Source: an uncultured Duncaniella sp.
Lineage (GTDB): Bacteria; Bacteroidota; Bacteroidia; Bacteroidales; Muribaculaceae
Direction: 5' to 3'
DNA: 64,000 bases
Assembly: GCA_958352885.1 (NCBI GenBank)
Contig: CATWQI010000005.1
Location: 1 to 64,000, forward strand
In this document: positions 52,229 through 62,308 of the stretch, one piece after another
Numbering within the stretch: the first letter of the stretch is position 1
How the letters are laid out: every line of letters starts with the position of its first letter
Translations under genes and position numbers: made by a program
The notes under the pieces: generated by a model
The model's input: only the letters and a program-made list of their open reading frames with translations
Told to the model about the DNA's origin: nothing
Database searches by the model: none

Positions 52229-52974
52229 TGCAGCAGAAGTTTTGTTAGTACAACGTCAAGCAGGAGTATAAGGATACTTGATGCCACCACAGCATTTGTG
52301 GATGCTTTGCCGACTTCAAGCGCTCCACCACGAACATAATATCCGTAAAAAGAAGCTACGGATGTGATTATGAACGAGAAGAACAGAGATTTGATAAGAC
52401 CATACCATACATACCATTCCTGGAACATAGTTTGAAGCCCGTATACGAAGCGGCTGAGCGGAATAATGTCGGTAAAGATCGCTATGAAAAAGCCGCCAAG
52501 GAAAGAGGTGAATATACAGAAGACTACTAATATAGGCATGTAAAATAGGAATCCCACCACTTTGGGGAGTACAAGGAAATTGGCAGAATTGACGCCCATG
52601 ATATCAAGTGCGTCAATCTGCTCCGTGACTCTCATTGTGCCTATTTCGGAAGCTATGTTTGAGCCGACTTTGCCTGCCAATATGAGACATAGGATTGAAT
52701 TGGAAAATTCCAGGAGGATTATCTCACGGGTGGCAAGTCCGGTGGAGTATGCCGGAATGAGCGGTGAGACGGTGTTTAATTGCATTTGGATGGTTATCAC
52801 AGCTCCGATAAAGAGTGATATCACAATTACCAAAGGGATGGAGTCCACGCCAAGCTTTGATATTTCAAACAATGTGCGCGAAAAGAATGAACGCCATCTG
52901 TCAGGGATGGAGAACACCCGGCGCATAAATATGCAGTATTTGCCAAATGAGGCCAGGGAGTCAGTGATTACCAT
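52225..52974 (-). CDS. ABC transporter permease, MlaE/DUF140 family
   Basis: 249 residues with five or six hydrophobic segments and the MlaE signatures: LVIVISLFIGAVITIQMQLN, LAGKVGSNIASEIGTMRVTEQIDALDIMGV and a C-terminal GYYVRGGALEVGKAST. It forms the inner-membrane channel for lipid transfer with the ATPase encoded next. Expected partners MlaD, MlaB and MlaC are absent here. It lies 34 bases downstream of hisS. Confidence 0.9.
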   Translation of the reverse strand: MVITDSLASFGKYCIFMRRVFSIPDRWRSFFSRTLFEISKLGVDSIPLVIVISLFIGAVITIQMQLNTVSPLIPAYSTGLATREIILLEFSNSILCLILAGKVGSNIASEIGTMRVTEQIDALDIMGVNSANFLVLPKVVGFLFYMPILVVFCIFTSFLGGFFIAIFTDIIPLSRFVYGLQTMFQEWYVWYGLIKSLFFSFIITSVASFYGYYVRGGALEVGKASTNAVVASSILILLLDVVLTKLLLQ

Positions 52975-53008
52975 GGGGTTGGATTGAAATAATGAACGTA
53001 TGCCGGGT

Positions 53009-54382
53009 TTAATTTACATCCGCTTTTAATGTGTCAATCAGGGTTGTCGGAGTGAGCTCCTGCTGCTCGCCTGTCGCCATGTTTTTAAGAGTAATAGAGC
53101 CGTTGGCAAGCTCGTTTTCCCCGATTATTGCTACGAATGGAATTCCGAGAGAATCAGCTCTTCCCATTTGTTTCTTCATTTTTGCTGCATCAGGGTATAT
53201 TTCAGCGGCGATGCCTTCCTGCCTGAGTTGCTTTATTATCTCTAAAGAGCGTGTGGCTTCCTTGGTGCCGAAGTTCGTGAACATGACTTTTGCAGTTCCG
53301 TTGACACCGACGGGGTATAAATCAAGAGTGTTGAGTACGTCATAGATTCTGTCAGCGCCAAAAGATATGCCTACTCCTGATACACCGGGAAGGCCGAACA
53401 CTCCTGTAAGGTTGTCATATCTACCACCCCCGGTAATGCTACCTATAGTGACGTCCTGAGCCTTCACTTCAATAATGGTTCCGGTGTAGTAATTTAGACC
53501 GCGGGCTAATGATACGTCGAGTTCAATGTCGGCCTTGAGCCCCAGGTTGGAAGTACCCGTCATTACTTCACGAAGTTCTTCCACGCCTTTAATCCCGATT
53601 TCGCTTTCAGCCAGAAGCTGAGACAATTTTTCGAGTCTTTCTTCGTTTGAACCGGAAAGAGTAATAATCGGTGTTATTTTTTGTATGCTATCCTCTGATA
53701 TGCCTCGTTCTGACAACTCTGCGCATACATTCTCAAGCCCTATTTTGTCAATTTTGTCAATTGCTACGGTTATATCGATTATCTTGTCGGGTTCGCCAAT
53801 TAGTTCGGCTATTCCGGCAAGTACCTTACGATTATTCAGCTTGATAGTAATGTTGACTTTAAGCCGGCTGAAAACCTCGTCAATCAGCTGGAGCAGTTCC
53901 ACTTCGTTAATGAGTGAATCGGAGCCGATGACATCGGCATCGCACTGATAGAATTCCCTATAGCGTCCTTTTTGCGGACGGTCAGCGCGCCATACGGGTT
54001 GTATCTGGAATCGCTTAAATGGGAACGACAAATCATTCCGGTGCATCACCACAAAGCGTGCAAATGGCACTGTCAAGTCATATCGAAGTCCTTTCTCGCA
54101 AATCTGGGCTGCAAGTTTGGGGCAATTCCCGGTTTCAATTAAAGTTGTGTCCACTCCGCGGAGGAAATCTCCGGAGTCAAGTATCTTGAACAGAAGTTTG
54201 TCGCCCTCTTCACCATATTTACCCATCAGAGTGGATAAGTTTTCCATGGCGGGTGTTTCTATTTGTTGAAAACCATATAGACGGAAAACACTGCGAATGG
54301 TGTCGAAGATGTAATTTCTGCGAGCCATTTCTTCGGGAGTAAAGTCTCGGGTCCCTTTTGGAATTGACGGTTTCTGAGCCAT
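53009..54382 (-). CDS. hisS: Histidine-tRNA ligase
   Basis: Class II aminoacyl-tRNA synthetase charging tRNA-His. Motif 1 is in the [14 protein letters not shown] start, motif 2 in [25 protein letters not shown], the His-specific signature in [13 protein letters not shown], and the C-terminal anticodon-binding domain follows ([23 protein letters not shown]). 457 residues is typical. It is divergent from nfo across a 95-base gap holding overlapping promoters. Confidence 0.96.
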   Translation of the reverse strand: MAQKPSIPKGTRDFTPEEMARRNYIFDTIRSVFRLYGFQQIETPAMENLSTLMGKYGEEGDKLLFKILDSGDFLRGVDTTLIETGNCPKLAAQICEKGLRYDLTVPFARFVVMHRNDLSFPFKRFQIQPVWRADRPQKGRYREFYQCDADVIGSDSLINEVELLQLIDEVFSRLKVNITIKLNNRKVLAGIAELIGEPDKIIDITVAIDKIDKIGLENVCAELSERGISEDSIQKITPIITLSGSNEERLEKLSQLLAESEIGIKGVEELREVMTGTSNLGLKADIELDVSLARGLNYYTGTIIEVKAQDVTIGSITGGGRYDNLTGVFGLPGVSGVGISFGADRIYDVLNTLDLYPVGVNGTAKVMFTNFGTKEATRSLEIIKQLRQEGIAAEIYPDAAKMKKQMGRADSLGIPFVAIIGENELANGSITLKNMATGEQQELTPTTLIDTLKADVN

Positions 54383-54415
54383 TGTCTATTCTTAAATATG
54401 AATATATCGAATTTG

Positions 54416-54447
54416 TTTGCAAAGATACGATAATTTTGCTAAATTTG
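54416..54447 (+). promoter_or_regulatory. Promoter of nfo
   Basis: TTTG (54416-54419), 20 bases, TAAATTTG (54440-54447), about 30 bases before the ATG at 54478. It overlaps the hisS -7 element on the other strand. Confidence 0.6.
54420..54427 (-). promoter_or_regulatory. -7 element of hisS promoter
   Basis: TATCTTTG on the minus strand, about 38 bases before the hisS ATG. The -33 box is weak. It shares bases with the nfo promoter region. Confidence 0.45.
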
Positions 54448-54477
54448 CGTCAATTTAATGCGTAAACTCAATTTTAG

Positions 54478-55320
54478 ATGAAGTATATAGGAGCTCATGT
54501 CTCGGCGGACAAGGGGGTTGGTAACATCCCTGTAAATGCACATCTGATTGGTGCAAAGTCTTTTGCGCTTTTTACCAGAAACCCGTCACGATGGGCTTCA
54601 AAACCCATATCAGAGGCAGAAGCGGACACATTTAAGGAAAATTGTGCCAAGTATGGATATAGTGCTGATGTGATACTGCCTCATGATAGTTTTCTTATCA
54701 ATCTCGGTTCGCCTGACGTTGAGAAACTTAACAAGTCAAGAGTTGCTTTTCTCGACGAGATGCGACGTTGTGAGTTGCTTGGTCTGACAATGCTTAATTT
54801 CCACCCAGGCAGTCATATGCGAGAAATAGAGACTGACAAGTGCTTAGATCTTATTGCTGAATCTTTGAATATTGCTCTTTCGGAGACAGCCGGTGTCAAA
54901 GCCGTGATTGAGAATACTGCCGGTCAAGGTAGCAATCTTGGTTTTAGGTTTGAACAGATAGCGCATATCATAGATAAAGTGGAAGATAAGAGCAGGGTGG
55001 GTGTTTGCATTGATACATGTCATGCGCATGCTGCCGGATATGATATGACATCTGAAGCAGCCTATATTGCGACATGGAATGAGTTTGACCAAGTAATAGG
55101 TTTCAAATATCTTTCCGGCATGCACCTCAATGATACGCTTAAAGCGCTGGGCTCGAAGGTCGACCGTCACGCCCCGATAGCAAAAGGTGTTATGGGAGAG
55201 ACTTTCTGGAGACTGCTAATGAATGATTCAAGGATGGACAACATACCATTGATTCTTGAAACTCCCGACGAAAGTATTTGGGCTGAGGAAATTAAATGGC
55301 TATATTCGCTTATTGACTAA
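54478..55320 (+). CDS. nfo: Deoxyribonuclease IV (AP endonuclease)
   Basis: Zn-dependent TIM-barrel enzyme nicking 5' of abasic sites in base-excision repair. Metal-ligand motifs are FHPGSH, VIENTAGQG, CIDTCHAHAAGYD and HLNDT with the final ILETPDES. 280 residues is the usual length. The Leu- and Ala-rich interior is ordinary; no unusual domain is present. Confidence 0.95.
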   Translation: MKYIGAHVSADKGVGNIPVNAHLIGAKSFALFTRNPSRWASKPISEAEADTFKENCAKYGYSADVILPHDSFLINLGSPDVEKLNKSRVAFLDEMRRCELLGLTMLNFHPGSHMREIETDKCLDLIAESLNIALSETAGVKAVIENTAGQGSNLGFRFEQIAHIIDKVEDKSRVGVCIDTCHAHAAGYDMTSEAAYIATWNEFDQVIGFKYLSGMHLNDTLKALGSKVDRHAPIAKGVMGETFWRLLMNDSRMDNIPLILETPDESIWAEEIKWLYSLID

Positions 55321-55413
55321 TTGGAATTCAGCAAGGAGTTCTCAATATCCGCTTTTATTGGAAATTATAATTTTTCAATCTGATTATATCATACACTTTC
55401 TTATTAATTTAAA

Positions 55414-56778
55414 ATGATTAAAAACAAACCGGACCAAAGTTTTGGGAAACTGTGGAACCTTAGTTTCGGTTTCTTTGGCGTGCAAATTGCGTATGCATTA
55501 CAGAGCGCCAACATTTCCCGTATTTTTGCGACATTGGGCGCTGATCCTCATTCGTTGAGCTATTTTTGGCTATTGCCGCCCATCGCGGGATTGATAATTC
55601 AACCTATTGTGGGTGCATTAAGTGATAGGACTTGGTGTCGTTTCGGACGTCGTCTCCCATATCTTATAGTTGGTGCCATTATGGCGGTAATAGTTATGTG
55701 TCTGCTGCCAAATGCCGGAAGCTTTCATTTTGCTGTCTCAGGCGCATTGATATTTGGTGCCTTTGCATTGATGTTTCTCGATTTGTCAATTAATATTTCC
55801 ATGCAGCCGTTTAAGATGCTTGTTGGGGATATGGTTAATGAGAGGCAAAAGGGACTTGCATATTCTATCCAGAGCTTCCTATGTAATGCCGGGTCAGTTG
55901 TAGGCTATGTATTCCCGTTTGCGTTGGCTTGGTTTGGTATCAGCAATGTGGCAGAGGGAAACCAAGTGCCCGATTCAGTTTCTTTCTCGTTTTATATCGG
56001 AGCAGCGATTCTGATTCTTTGTGTTCTCTATACTTTTTGGAAAGTAAAAGAAATGCCTCCGAAAGAGTATGCTGAGTACCATGGCATTACCGAGTGCAAA
56101 GAAGAGGAAAAGACCAACGTTTTCCGGCTACTTGCAAAAGCGCCTAAAGTGTTTTGGACAGTTGGGCTTGTGCAGTTCTTCTGTTGGGGCGCTTTTATGT
56201 ACATGTGGACATATACTACCGGAGGTGTGGCTGAGCAGGCATTCGGTTGGCATCCGGATGTGGATACCACTCAGTCTATTTCATATCAAGAGGCTGGTAA
56301 CTGGACAGGATTGTTATTTGCGGTTCAGGCAATCGGCTCTGTTATTTGGGCGGCATTCATACCTCGCTTCAGGAACCATAAATTTGTCTATGCACTTAGC
56401 CTTATCTTAGGTGGAATCGGATTTATTTCGTCAATGTTCTTCACAGACAAATATCTTCTCTTCATATCTTTCTTCATGGTTGGAGCTGCTTGGGCTGCCA
56501 TGCTCGCTCTTCCCTTTACCATCTTGACAAATTCTATTTCCGGACGCCACATGGGAACCTACCTCGGGCTGTTTAACGGTACTATCACAATACCGCAGAT
56601 TGTTGCTGCCGCGCTCGGTGGTCTTGTGTTCTCCCTTATCGGTGGGGCAGGTCATCACCAGATTAATATGATTGGCCTGGCTGGTGTGCTTCTGATTATT
56701 GGGGCATTCTGTGTGTTCTTTATAAAGGAGACTTATGCCGAAACAATAGCTGAAGTTCAGGAAAAAGTAGAAGAATAA
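55414..56778 (+). CDS. MFS transporter, SLC45/sugar-type
   Basis: 454 residues with twelve hydrophobic segments. FGKLWNLSFGFFGVQIAYALQ and IVGALSDRTWCRFGRRLPYL, with the DRxxxRxGRR loop, are the hallmarks of the bacterial sucrose/maltose-type SLC45 relatives. The likely substrate is a mono- or disaccharide with protons or sodium. No glycosidase or regulator is adjacent, so the sugar is unknown. A very strong hairpin follows. Confidence 0.88.
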   Translation: MIKNKPDQSFGKLWNLSFGFFGVQIAYALQSANISRIFATLGADPHSLSYFWLLPPIAGLIIQPIVGALSDRTWCRFGRRLPYLIVGAIMAVIVMCLLPNAGSFHFAVSGALIFGAFALMFLDLSINISMQPFKMLVGDMVNERQKGLAYSIQSFLCNAGSVVGYVFPFALAWFGISNVAEGNQVPDSVSFSFYIGAAILILCVLYTFWKVKEMPPKEYAEYHGITECKEEEKTNVFRLLAKAPKVFWTVGLVQFFCWGAFMYMWTYTTGGVAEQAFGWHPDVDTTQSISYQEAGNWTGLLFAVQAIGSVIWAAFIPRFRNHKFVYALSLILGGIGFISSMFFTDKYLLFISFFMVGAAWAAMLALPFTILTNSISGRHMGTYLGLFNGTITIPQIVAAALGGLVFSLIGGAGHHQINMIGLAGVLLIIGAFCVFFIKETYAETIAEVQEKVEE

Positions 56779-56810
56779 ATTTATCAGCTCTCCAAAGTAA
56801 CATGAAACTT

Positions 56811-56867
56811 ACTAAATGGTCAAGGTCCATCTGCTAATTGTTGGCAGATGGACCTTGACCATTTAGT
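56811..56867. terminator. Perfect 24-bp inverted-repeat terminator
   Basis: Arms 56811-56834 and 56844-56867 are exactly complementary, with a nine-base loop (TAATTGTTG). The unit lies between convergent MFS and MacB-like genes. Its symmetry makes it work in both directions; flanking T-runs are short, so the stem's length must compensate. Confidence 0.85.
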
Positions 56868-56887
56868 ATTTCTATACACGTTATGCT

Positions 56888-58105
56888 TTATTCATAACGT
56901 ATAGCCTCAATAGGATCCAGATTGGATGCTTTTTTTGCAGGATACCACCCAAAGAATACCCCTGTCACTGTACAAACTGCAAATGATAACACTACAGAGT
57001 ACATCTGAATGTATATCGGCCAATTGGCTATGAGATTTACCAACCAGGCAGCGAGAATGCCGACTATGATGCCAATTACACCCCCTGTCACGCTTATTAT
57101 AACAGCTTCAATGAGGAATTGAGACAATACGTCAATACTCCTTGCTCCGATTGACATTCGTAATCCTATTTCTCTGGTGCGTTCCGTGACGGAGACATAC
57201 ATTATGTTCATGATGCCTATGCCGCCAACCAGAAGCGAAATACCGGCTATGCAGGCAAGAAGAACAGTCATCATATCGCTTGTGGAATTCATCATCTCAC
57301 TGAGTTCCTGCTGCGAACGAATTTCAAAATCATCATCAGCGTCTTCTTTAATCTTGTGACGGGCGCGGAGAATTTCTGTAATATCATCAATTACATCTTC
57401 AGTCTGGCTCTCGTCCACGGCACTTGCAAATATACCCTGTATATAGTCGATGGCGAGTATGCGTTTCATTACGGTAGTGTAGGGGGCAAGCACAACATCA
57501 TCCTGGTCCTGTCCCATTGAATTGGTGCCTTTTGATTCAAGTATGCCAATCACTGTCATAGGAATCTTTCCGAATCGTATAACACGTCCTACGGGGTCTT
57601 CGCCGTTAGGGAAAAGATTGTCAACAACGGTTTTGCCAAGTATGCAGACTTTTGCCGCCGATTTGATGTCATGGTCGGTAAACATTGAACCTGTCTTAAT
57701 CTTTAGTTTGCGAATATCCAGATAGTCTGGTGTGATACCGTAAACCGTAGATGGATAGTTGTTGTTGCCGTTTACAAGTTGACCACCGGAATTTACTGAG
57801 GGTGATATGGCTGCTATACCCGGAAGATCTTGTAATGCTTCATAATCGGCTACCTCAAGTGTCTGCATGTCATCAGAGCTTTGCCGCACACCTCCTCGCT
57901 GCATATTCCCGGGGTGAATCATTATCATATTAGATCCCATCTCGGAAATCTGGGCTTTTATACTGTTTTTTGACCCCTGGCCAATTGCAAGCATAGTTAT
58001 CACAGATGCGACTCCTATAATGATTCCCAGCATCGTGAGAAAACATCGGAGCTTATTGTTGTTTAACGCTTTAAGCGCTATCTTAAGTAGATTTCCGAAT
58101 TTCAT
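56888..58105 (-). CDS. MacB-type ABC transporter permease
   Basis: Type VII ABC permease split from its ATPase. One N-terminal transmembrane helix (about 20-42, FLTMLGIIIGVASVITMLAIGQGSK region) is followed by a large periplasmic MacB_PCD domain and three C-terminal helices ending in FGWYPAKKASNLDPIEAIRYE, the classic FtsX/MacB tail. Start is the ATG at 58105, one base after the ATPase stop; the frame is open further up but through the neighbouring gene. It acts with MacA and TolC genes upstream. Confidence 0.9.
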   Translation of the reverse strand: MKFGNLLKIALKALNNNKLRCFLTMLGIIIGVASVITMLAIGQGSKNSIKAQISEMGSNMIMIHPGNMQRGGVRQSSDDMQTLEVADYEALQDLPGIAAISPSVNSGGQLVNGNNNYPSTVYGITPDYLDIRKLKIKTGSMFTDHDIKSAAKVCILGKTVVDNLFPNGEDPVGRVIRFGKIPMTVIGILESKGTNSMGQDQDDVVLAPYTTVMKRILAIDYIQGIFASAVDESQTEDVIDDITEILRARHKIKEDADDDFEIRSQQELSEMMNSTSDMMTVLLACIAGISLLVGGIGIMNIMYVSVTERTREIGLRMSIGARSIDVLSQFLIEAVIISVTGGVIGIIVGILAAWLVNLIANWPIYIQMYSVVLSFAVCTVTGVFFGWYPAKKASNLDPIEAIRYE

Positions 58106-58106
58106 A

Positions 58107-58856
58107 TTAATCGTTGTCTTTAGGTAGTGCTTCAAATGCCTCTCGTGCTGATGCCGGATTATTATTGTAAGTATCCGACATGATTCTTCCGTCACGCAGG
58201 ACTATATTACGGGAAGAGTATTCTGCCAGTTCAGGATTATGTGTTACGAAGATAATTGTCCTGCCACGGGCGTGCAACTCCTGAAACAGCATCAGAATAC
58301 TGAATGATGTTCTGGTATCAAGATTTCCCGTTGCTTCGTCGGCGAGGATTATTACAGGATCGTTAACGAGAGCTCTGGCAATAGCTACGCGTTGCTGTTG
58401 ACCACCTGACATTTGATTGCTCTTATGATGCAGGCGATCCTTTAATCCTACTGCTTCCAATGCTTTTACGGCACGCTCATGCCTCTCTTTTGATGAAACG
58501 GCTGAATTATAAAGAAGTGGAAGTTCCACGTTCTCAATAGACGTAGTCTTTGGTAGAAGGTTATAATTCTGGAATACAAAACCAATCTTGCGGTTCCTGG
58601 TTTTAGCCCGTTCATTTTTGCTCATATCTTTGACCGATATATTGTCGAGATAATATTCGCCGGAAGTTGGCGTGTCAAGGCATCCTAATATATTCAGAAG
58701 AGTGGATTTCCCTGAACCGGATGTGCCCATAATGGTAACAAACTCACCTTCATGAATAGTAAATGTCACGCCCTTAAGGGCTTTTACCTTCTCTCCGCCT
58801 ACCACAAACTCTCTGCGAAGGTCACTAATGCGGATTATTTCTTTATCTTGTGTCAT
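58107..58856 (-). CDS. MacB-type ABC transporter ATPase
   Basis: LolD/MacB-class ATPase: Walker A GTSGSGKST, signature MSGGQQQRVAIARAL, Walker B VIILADEATGNLD, H-loop FVTHNPELAEY. It powers the periplasm-to-outside export mechanism. It is followed by the permease gene with one base between them. Confidence 0.93.
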   Translation of the reverse strand: MTQDKEIIRISDLRREFVVGGEKVKALKGVTFTIHEGEFVTIMGTSGSGKSTLLNILGCLDTPTSGEYYLDNISVKDMSKNERAKTRNRKIGFVFQNYNLLPKTTSIENVELPLLYNSAVSSKERHERAVKALEAVGLKDRLHHKSNQMSGGQQQRVAIARALVNDPVIILADEATGNLDTRTSFSILMLFQELHARGRTIIFVTHNPELAEYSSRNIVLRDGRIMSDTYNNNPASAREAFEALPKDND

Positions 58857-58882
58857 AAGTATGAAGAGATTGTTATCCTACG

Positions 58883-60052
58883 TTATTTTTTCTTTCTGCC
58901 GGGTGGCTGTGGTGCAAACGGGCTTCGCTCACTATCAGATTTGTTTGCCTCCTCAGCCAAATCGCTATAACCGATAGCAATTTTTGCTCCATCGGATATT
59001 CCGCTGAGAATCTGAGCTTTGATGCCATTATTAGCTCCGACAGTTACGGTTTTAGGAACAAGCGTATTTTGTTCCAGCATCCAGACAATTTTTTCATCCT
59101 TTCCCAGACTGTTTTTGTCCGGATTGGAGATAGGTTGAGGCAAATTGTCGTCCTTCTCGGAAACTTGAGGTTCAAATGTAAATGCCTGTAGGGGAAGGAG
59201 TAGAACGTTCTGCTCACGCATGACATAGATGGTAAGATTGGCTGTAAGCCCGGGAATGAGCTTGTGGTCAGGATTAGCGGCGGCAACGACGACTTCGTAG
59301 GTGACAACGTTACTTTCAGTGGTAGGACTTAGGCGAACTTGAGTAACTTTTCCGTCAAACAAGTCATCAGGATACGCATCCACAGAAAATGTTACGGACT
59401 GTCCTACCTTGACCTGTCCAATATCTGCTTCATCGACATTTCCGATTACCTGCATATTGTCCAGGTCAGCTATTGTATATAGATTGGCTACATTCATACT
59501 TGACACCACAGTCTGACCGACTTCTACCTCACGCGATATGACAATGCCGTCAATCGGAGAATAAATTTCGGCATAGTTTAGATTCTTTGCAGCGCGCACT
59601 CTATCAGCCTTGGCTTTGTCATAAGCCGTCTTTGACACCTCATAGTCCTTTTGGGAAGTCTGAAATTCGTAATCGCTTATGAGTTGTTTGTCATGAAGGG
59701 CTTTGTCTCGATTGAAGTTTGTGAGATTGTATTCATAGGTCAGACGGGCAGATTCTACATTTGCCTCTGCGCTGCGCAAATCACTTTCAAGCATCGTCTT
59801 CTCTATTTCCGCTATGAGTTGTCCCTTGGTTACAACCGTGTTGTAATCAGCATACAGTTTGTCAATAATACCTGTAACTTGAGTGCCGACATCTACTTGT
59901 GTCGCTGATTCGACTGTGCCGGTTGCGGTAACTGTTTCAGTCAATTCGCCTCGTTCGATTGTCGCAGTCTCAAGCTGAACCTTTGATTTCTCAGAGCATG
60001 ACATTGTGGGGATAAGCAGTGATACTGCCAATATCAAACTAATTGATTTCAT
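58883..60052 (-). CDS. MacA-type periplasmic adaptor (lipoprotein)
   Basis: 389 residues. The signal ends in a lipobox-like PTMSC (Cys about 19), so the protein is probably anchored by lipid. Half-lipoyl motifs (GTVESATQVDVGTQVTGII and YSPIDGIVISREVEVGQTVVS), a coiled-coil hairpin (about 85-150) and a beta-barrel follow. The C-terminus is Lys/Arg-rich (GRKKK). It couples the MacB pair to the TolC gene 38 bases upstream. Confidence 0.92.
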   Translation of the reverse strand: MKSISLILAVSLLIPTMSCSEKSKVQLETATIERGELTETVTATGTVESATQVDVGTQVTGIIDKLYADYNTVVTKGQLIAEIEKTMLESDLRSAEANVESARLTYEYNLTNFNRDKALHDKQLISDYEFQTSQKDYEVSKTAYDKAKADRVRAAKNLNYAEIYSPIDGIVISREVEVGQTVVSSMNVANLYTIADLDNMQVIGNVDEADIGQVKVGQSVTFSVDAYPDDLFDGKVTQVRLSPTTESNVVTYEVVVAAANPDHKLIPGLTANLTIYVMREQNVLLLPLQAFTFEPQVSEKDDNLPQPISNPDKNSLGKDEKIVWMLEQNTLVPKTVTVGANNGIKAQILSGISDGAKIAIGYSDLAEEANKSDSERSPFAPQPPGRKKK

Positions 60053-60089
60053 CTATAATTTAACTTTATTAATTTATACTTTAATATAT

Positions 60090-61385
60090 CTATGGTAATG
60101 TAACAGCCCCGGTTCTATAAAATTCAATCATTTTATGCCCGAGTATTGCCATATACTTGGTCTGCAATAAAGTATGGCGTGCCTCTACTAAGTTGTTATG
60201 CGTTGTCATCAACTCAATGGTATTTACAAGACCAAGACTGAATTGCTCACTTGTCAGTTCATTGCTAAGTTCGGCAGCGACAAGTTGCTGTTCGGCTGCT
60301 ATGAATCTTGACTGATAGGATTTTGTGTCTATGTACCAGCTTTCAACGGACTGAGCTAAATCTGTGTATCGCTGTTCGATGTCAATCATAGCATCAAGCC
60401 GTTGTACCTTAGCTTTTGCTACAGCAGTGCCAGTTTTCTTATTGTCTAAAATTGGGATGGCGAGCGAAATGCCGATATTTTCATTCCAAGCCTGTTTAAG
60501 CCCGGACATGAAACTTGTCCCCGGAGAATAATAGCCTGTGCCGATACCGGCATTTAAGGAAATCTGCGGCATACCCGATGCTTTAGCGATTCGGATATCA
60601 ATATCTGAGCCTTCCTTTTCGAGTTCCAAGCCTTTAATGTGGGTATCAGTATGTATTGCGAGTTTATAGCTCTCATCAATTGAGGGAAGCTCTTTAAGTA
60701 TTCTGTCTTTGTCCCAGACTACATCTTGAAGCTCGATATCGCTATCTATACCCAGTTCGAGGAGTTTTTTGAGTTCCATTCGGCGCGTATCATAAATGCC
60801 CTTGGCATTTACGAGTGCGTACTTGTCTTGTTCATATTGTGATGCAAGCTGGGCATAGTCTACTCTTGAGAGTCTGCCGGCTTGCATGAGCTGTTCGGCT
60901 CGTTCGGCTTGTTTCTTGCTGAGTTCCGCACTTTCTTCGTAGATGCTTATTGATTCCTTAGCGTACAAGATGTTTAAATAAACTTGAAGCAAGTCAGTCT
61001 CGATTGTGCGCATTACCGTTGATGTGTTTAGCCTGTCTATCTCTGTCTGCAATTTATTTCGTTTGATAGTGTTTTCACGCAAACCTCCGTTCCAGACTGT
61101 CCAACCGGCATTTAACCCGTAATTGCTGCCATACGAATTTTTATTGCCATCTTTCCATGGATAGTTTGAGAGGTTATGTGATGTCGAAAAGTCAAGTGAG
61201 GGTTGCCATTGAGCCTGAGCTTCCTCAAGATTATAGGCTGACGTTTCTTCTGTAAGACGTGATTTTTGGAGTGAGATGTTGTGCTCACGTGCATATTCCA
61301 CACAGTCATTGTAGCTCCATGTCCTGGCATTAGTGGCAAATGAGATGGAGACTAATAAGGCGGTTGTAATTGAGTAGCATTTCAT
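60090..61385 (-). CDS. TolC-family outer-membrane protein
   Basis: The signal peptide (about 1-20) precedes two OEP domains: YNDCVEYAREHNISLQKS, LNAGWTVWNGGLRENTIKRNK and, in the second half, ISLAIPILDNKKTGTAVAKAKVQ. It is the outer-membrane channel of the MacAB-like pump. It is first of the four efflux genes and lies 150 bases downstream of the LytTR regulator, a gap in which I see no gene and no clear promoter. Confidence 0.92.
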   Translation of the reverse strand: MKCYSITTALLVSISFATNARTWSYNDCVEYAREHNISLQKSRLTEETSAYNLEEAQAQWQPSLDFSTSHNLSNYPWKDGNKNSYGSNYGLNAGWTVWNGGLRENTIKRNKLQTEIDRLNTSTVMRTIETDLLQVYLNILYAKESISIYEESAELSKKQAERAEQLMQAGRLSRVDYAQLASQYEQDKYALVNAKGIYDTRRMELKKLLELGIDSDIELQDVVWDKDRILKELPSIDESYKLAIHTDTHIKGLELEKEGSDIDIRIAKASGMPQISLNAGIGTGYYSPGTSFMSGLKQAWNENIGISLAIPILDNKKTGTAVAKAKVQRLDAMIDIEQRYTDLAQSVESWYIDTKSYQSRFIAAEQQLVAAELSNELTSEQFSLGLVNTIELMTTHNNLVEARHTLLQTKYMAILGHKMIEFYRTGAVTLP

Positions 61386-61535
61386 CTGTAATATTGAAGC
61401 TTAAAATTTATGATTTCACTTTTCAAAAAACAGTGTGATGTTTTCTTTTCCGCTGCAATATTACATATCTAAAAGGCGATATGAAAATTAATTCAACAAA
61501 TTGCTTTTTATAACCGATGAAAATTGAAGTTGCAT

Positions 61536-62291
61536 CTACTTGCGAGGGGCAGGTCCGACACTGTGCCGCTGTAAGTATTCAGAAAGTTTAGCTTTGTTGC
61601 TTTCTCCTATAGGTATGTATATGTCTGGTTCGATTACAATTCTTGCCCTTTCAATGTGATGGACGTGATTCATATTTACGATATATGAGCGATGGACCTG
61701 AATGAAATCCAGGCTAAGACGCTCCATAATTCCTGCAAAGGAGCTTAGGGTAAGCAACGGGTTATTATTACCGATAACGTAAATCTGAAGATACTCACCA
61801 TATCCTTTTATATATTTTATATCAGATAGTGACACCCGTATGTATCTGTAATCGACTTTTATGAAAATCGCTTCGTTGGCTGATGTATGATTTACTGTTG
61901 CCGTTGCTGCCGCATCTTTCTTCTGGGCTCGTATGGTAAATGCGTCAAGAACTTTATTTGCTGACCTTTGGAAATCAGCGAAACCATACGGTTTGAGAAG
62001 ATAATCCACCACGTCAAGTTTATAGCTATCTGCGGCATATTGGGCATAAGCTGTGATGAATACGACAATTGGCGGATGTGACAGTGATGATATAAACTCT
62101 ATTCCATTCAAATCCGGCATGTTTATGTCTGTGAATACAGCATCGATGTCTGACTCCGAGAGAACCGTAATGGCCTCCATAGCGCTTTGGCATATTCCTA
62201 CGAGTTCCAAAAACGGCACTTTGGAAACATAATTTTTAAGTTTTTCCAGAGCGATAGGTTCATCATCGATAATAATAGTCCGTATCTTCAT
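61536..62291 (-). CDS. LytTR-family response regulator
   Basis: Receiver domain (1-120) with Asp pocket IIIDDEPIA and phospho-acceptor in FTDINMPDLNG; Lys in YLLKPYGF. A LytTR DNA-binding domain (about 145-245) has IFIKVDYRYIRVSLSDIKYIKGYGEYLQIY and FIQVHRSYIVNMNHV. Such regulators bind direct repeats upstream of target promoters. The gene lies 17 bases after the kinase and directly upstream of the MacAB-TolC genes, which are plausible targets. Confidence 0.93.
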   Translation of the reverse strand: MKIRTIIIDDEPIALEKLKNYVSKVPFLELVGICQSAMEAITVLSESDIDAVFTDINMPDLNGIEFISSLSHPPIVVFITAYAQYAADSYKLDVVDYLLKPYGFADFQRSANKVLDAFTIRAQKKDAAATATVNHTSANEAIFIKVDYRYIRVSLSDIKYIKGYGEYLQIYVIGNNNPLLTLSSFAGIMERLSLDFIQVHRSYIVNMNHVHHIERARIVIEPDIYIPIGESNKAKLSEYLQRHSVGPAPRK

Positions 62292-62308
62292 TATGATGTA
62301 AATTTAGC

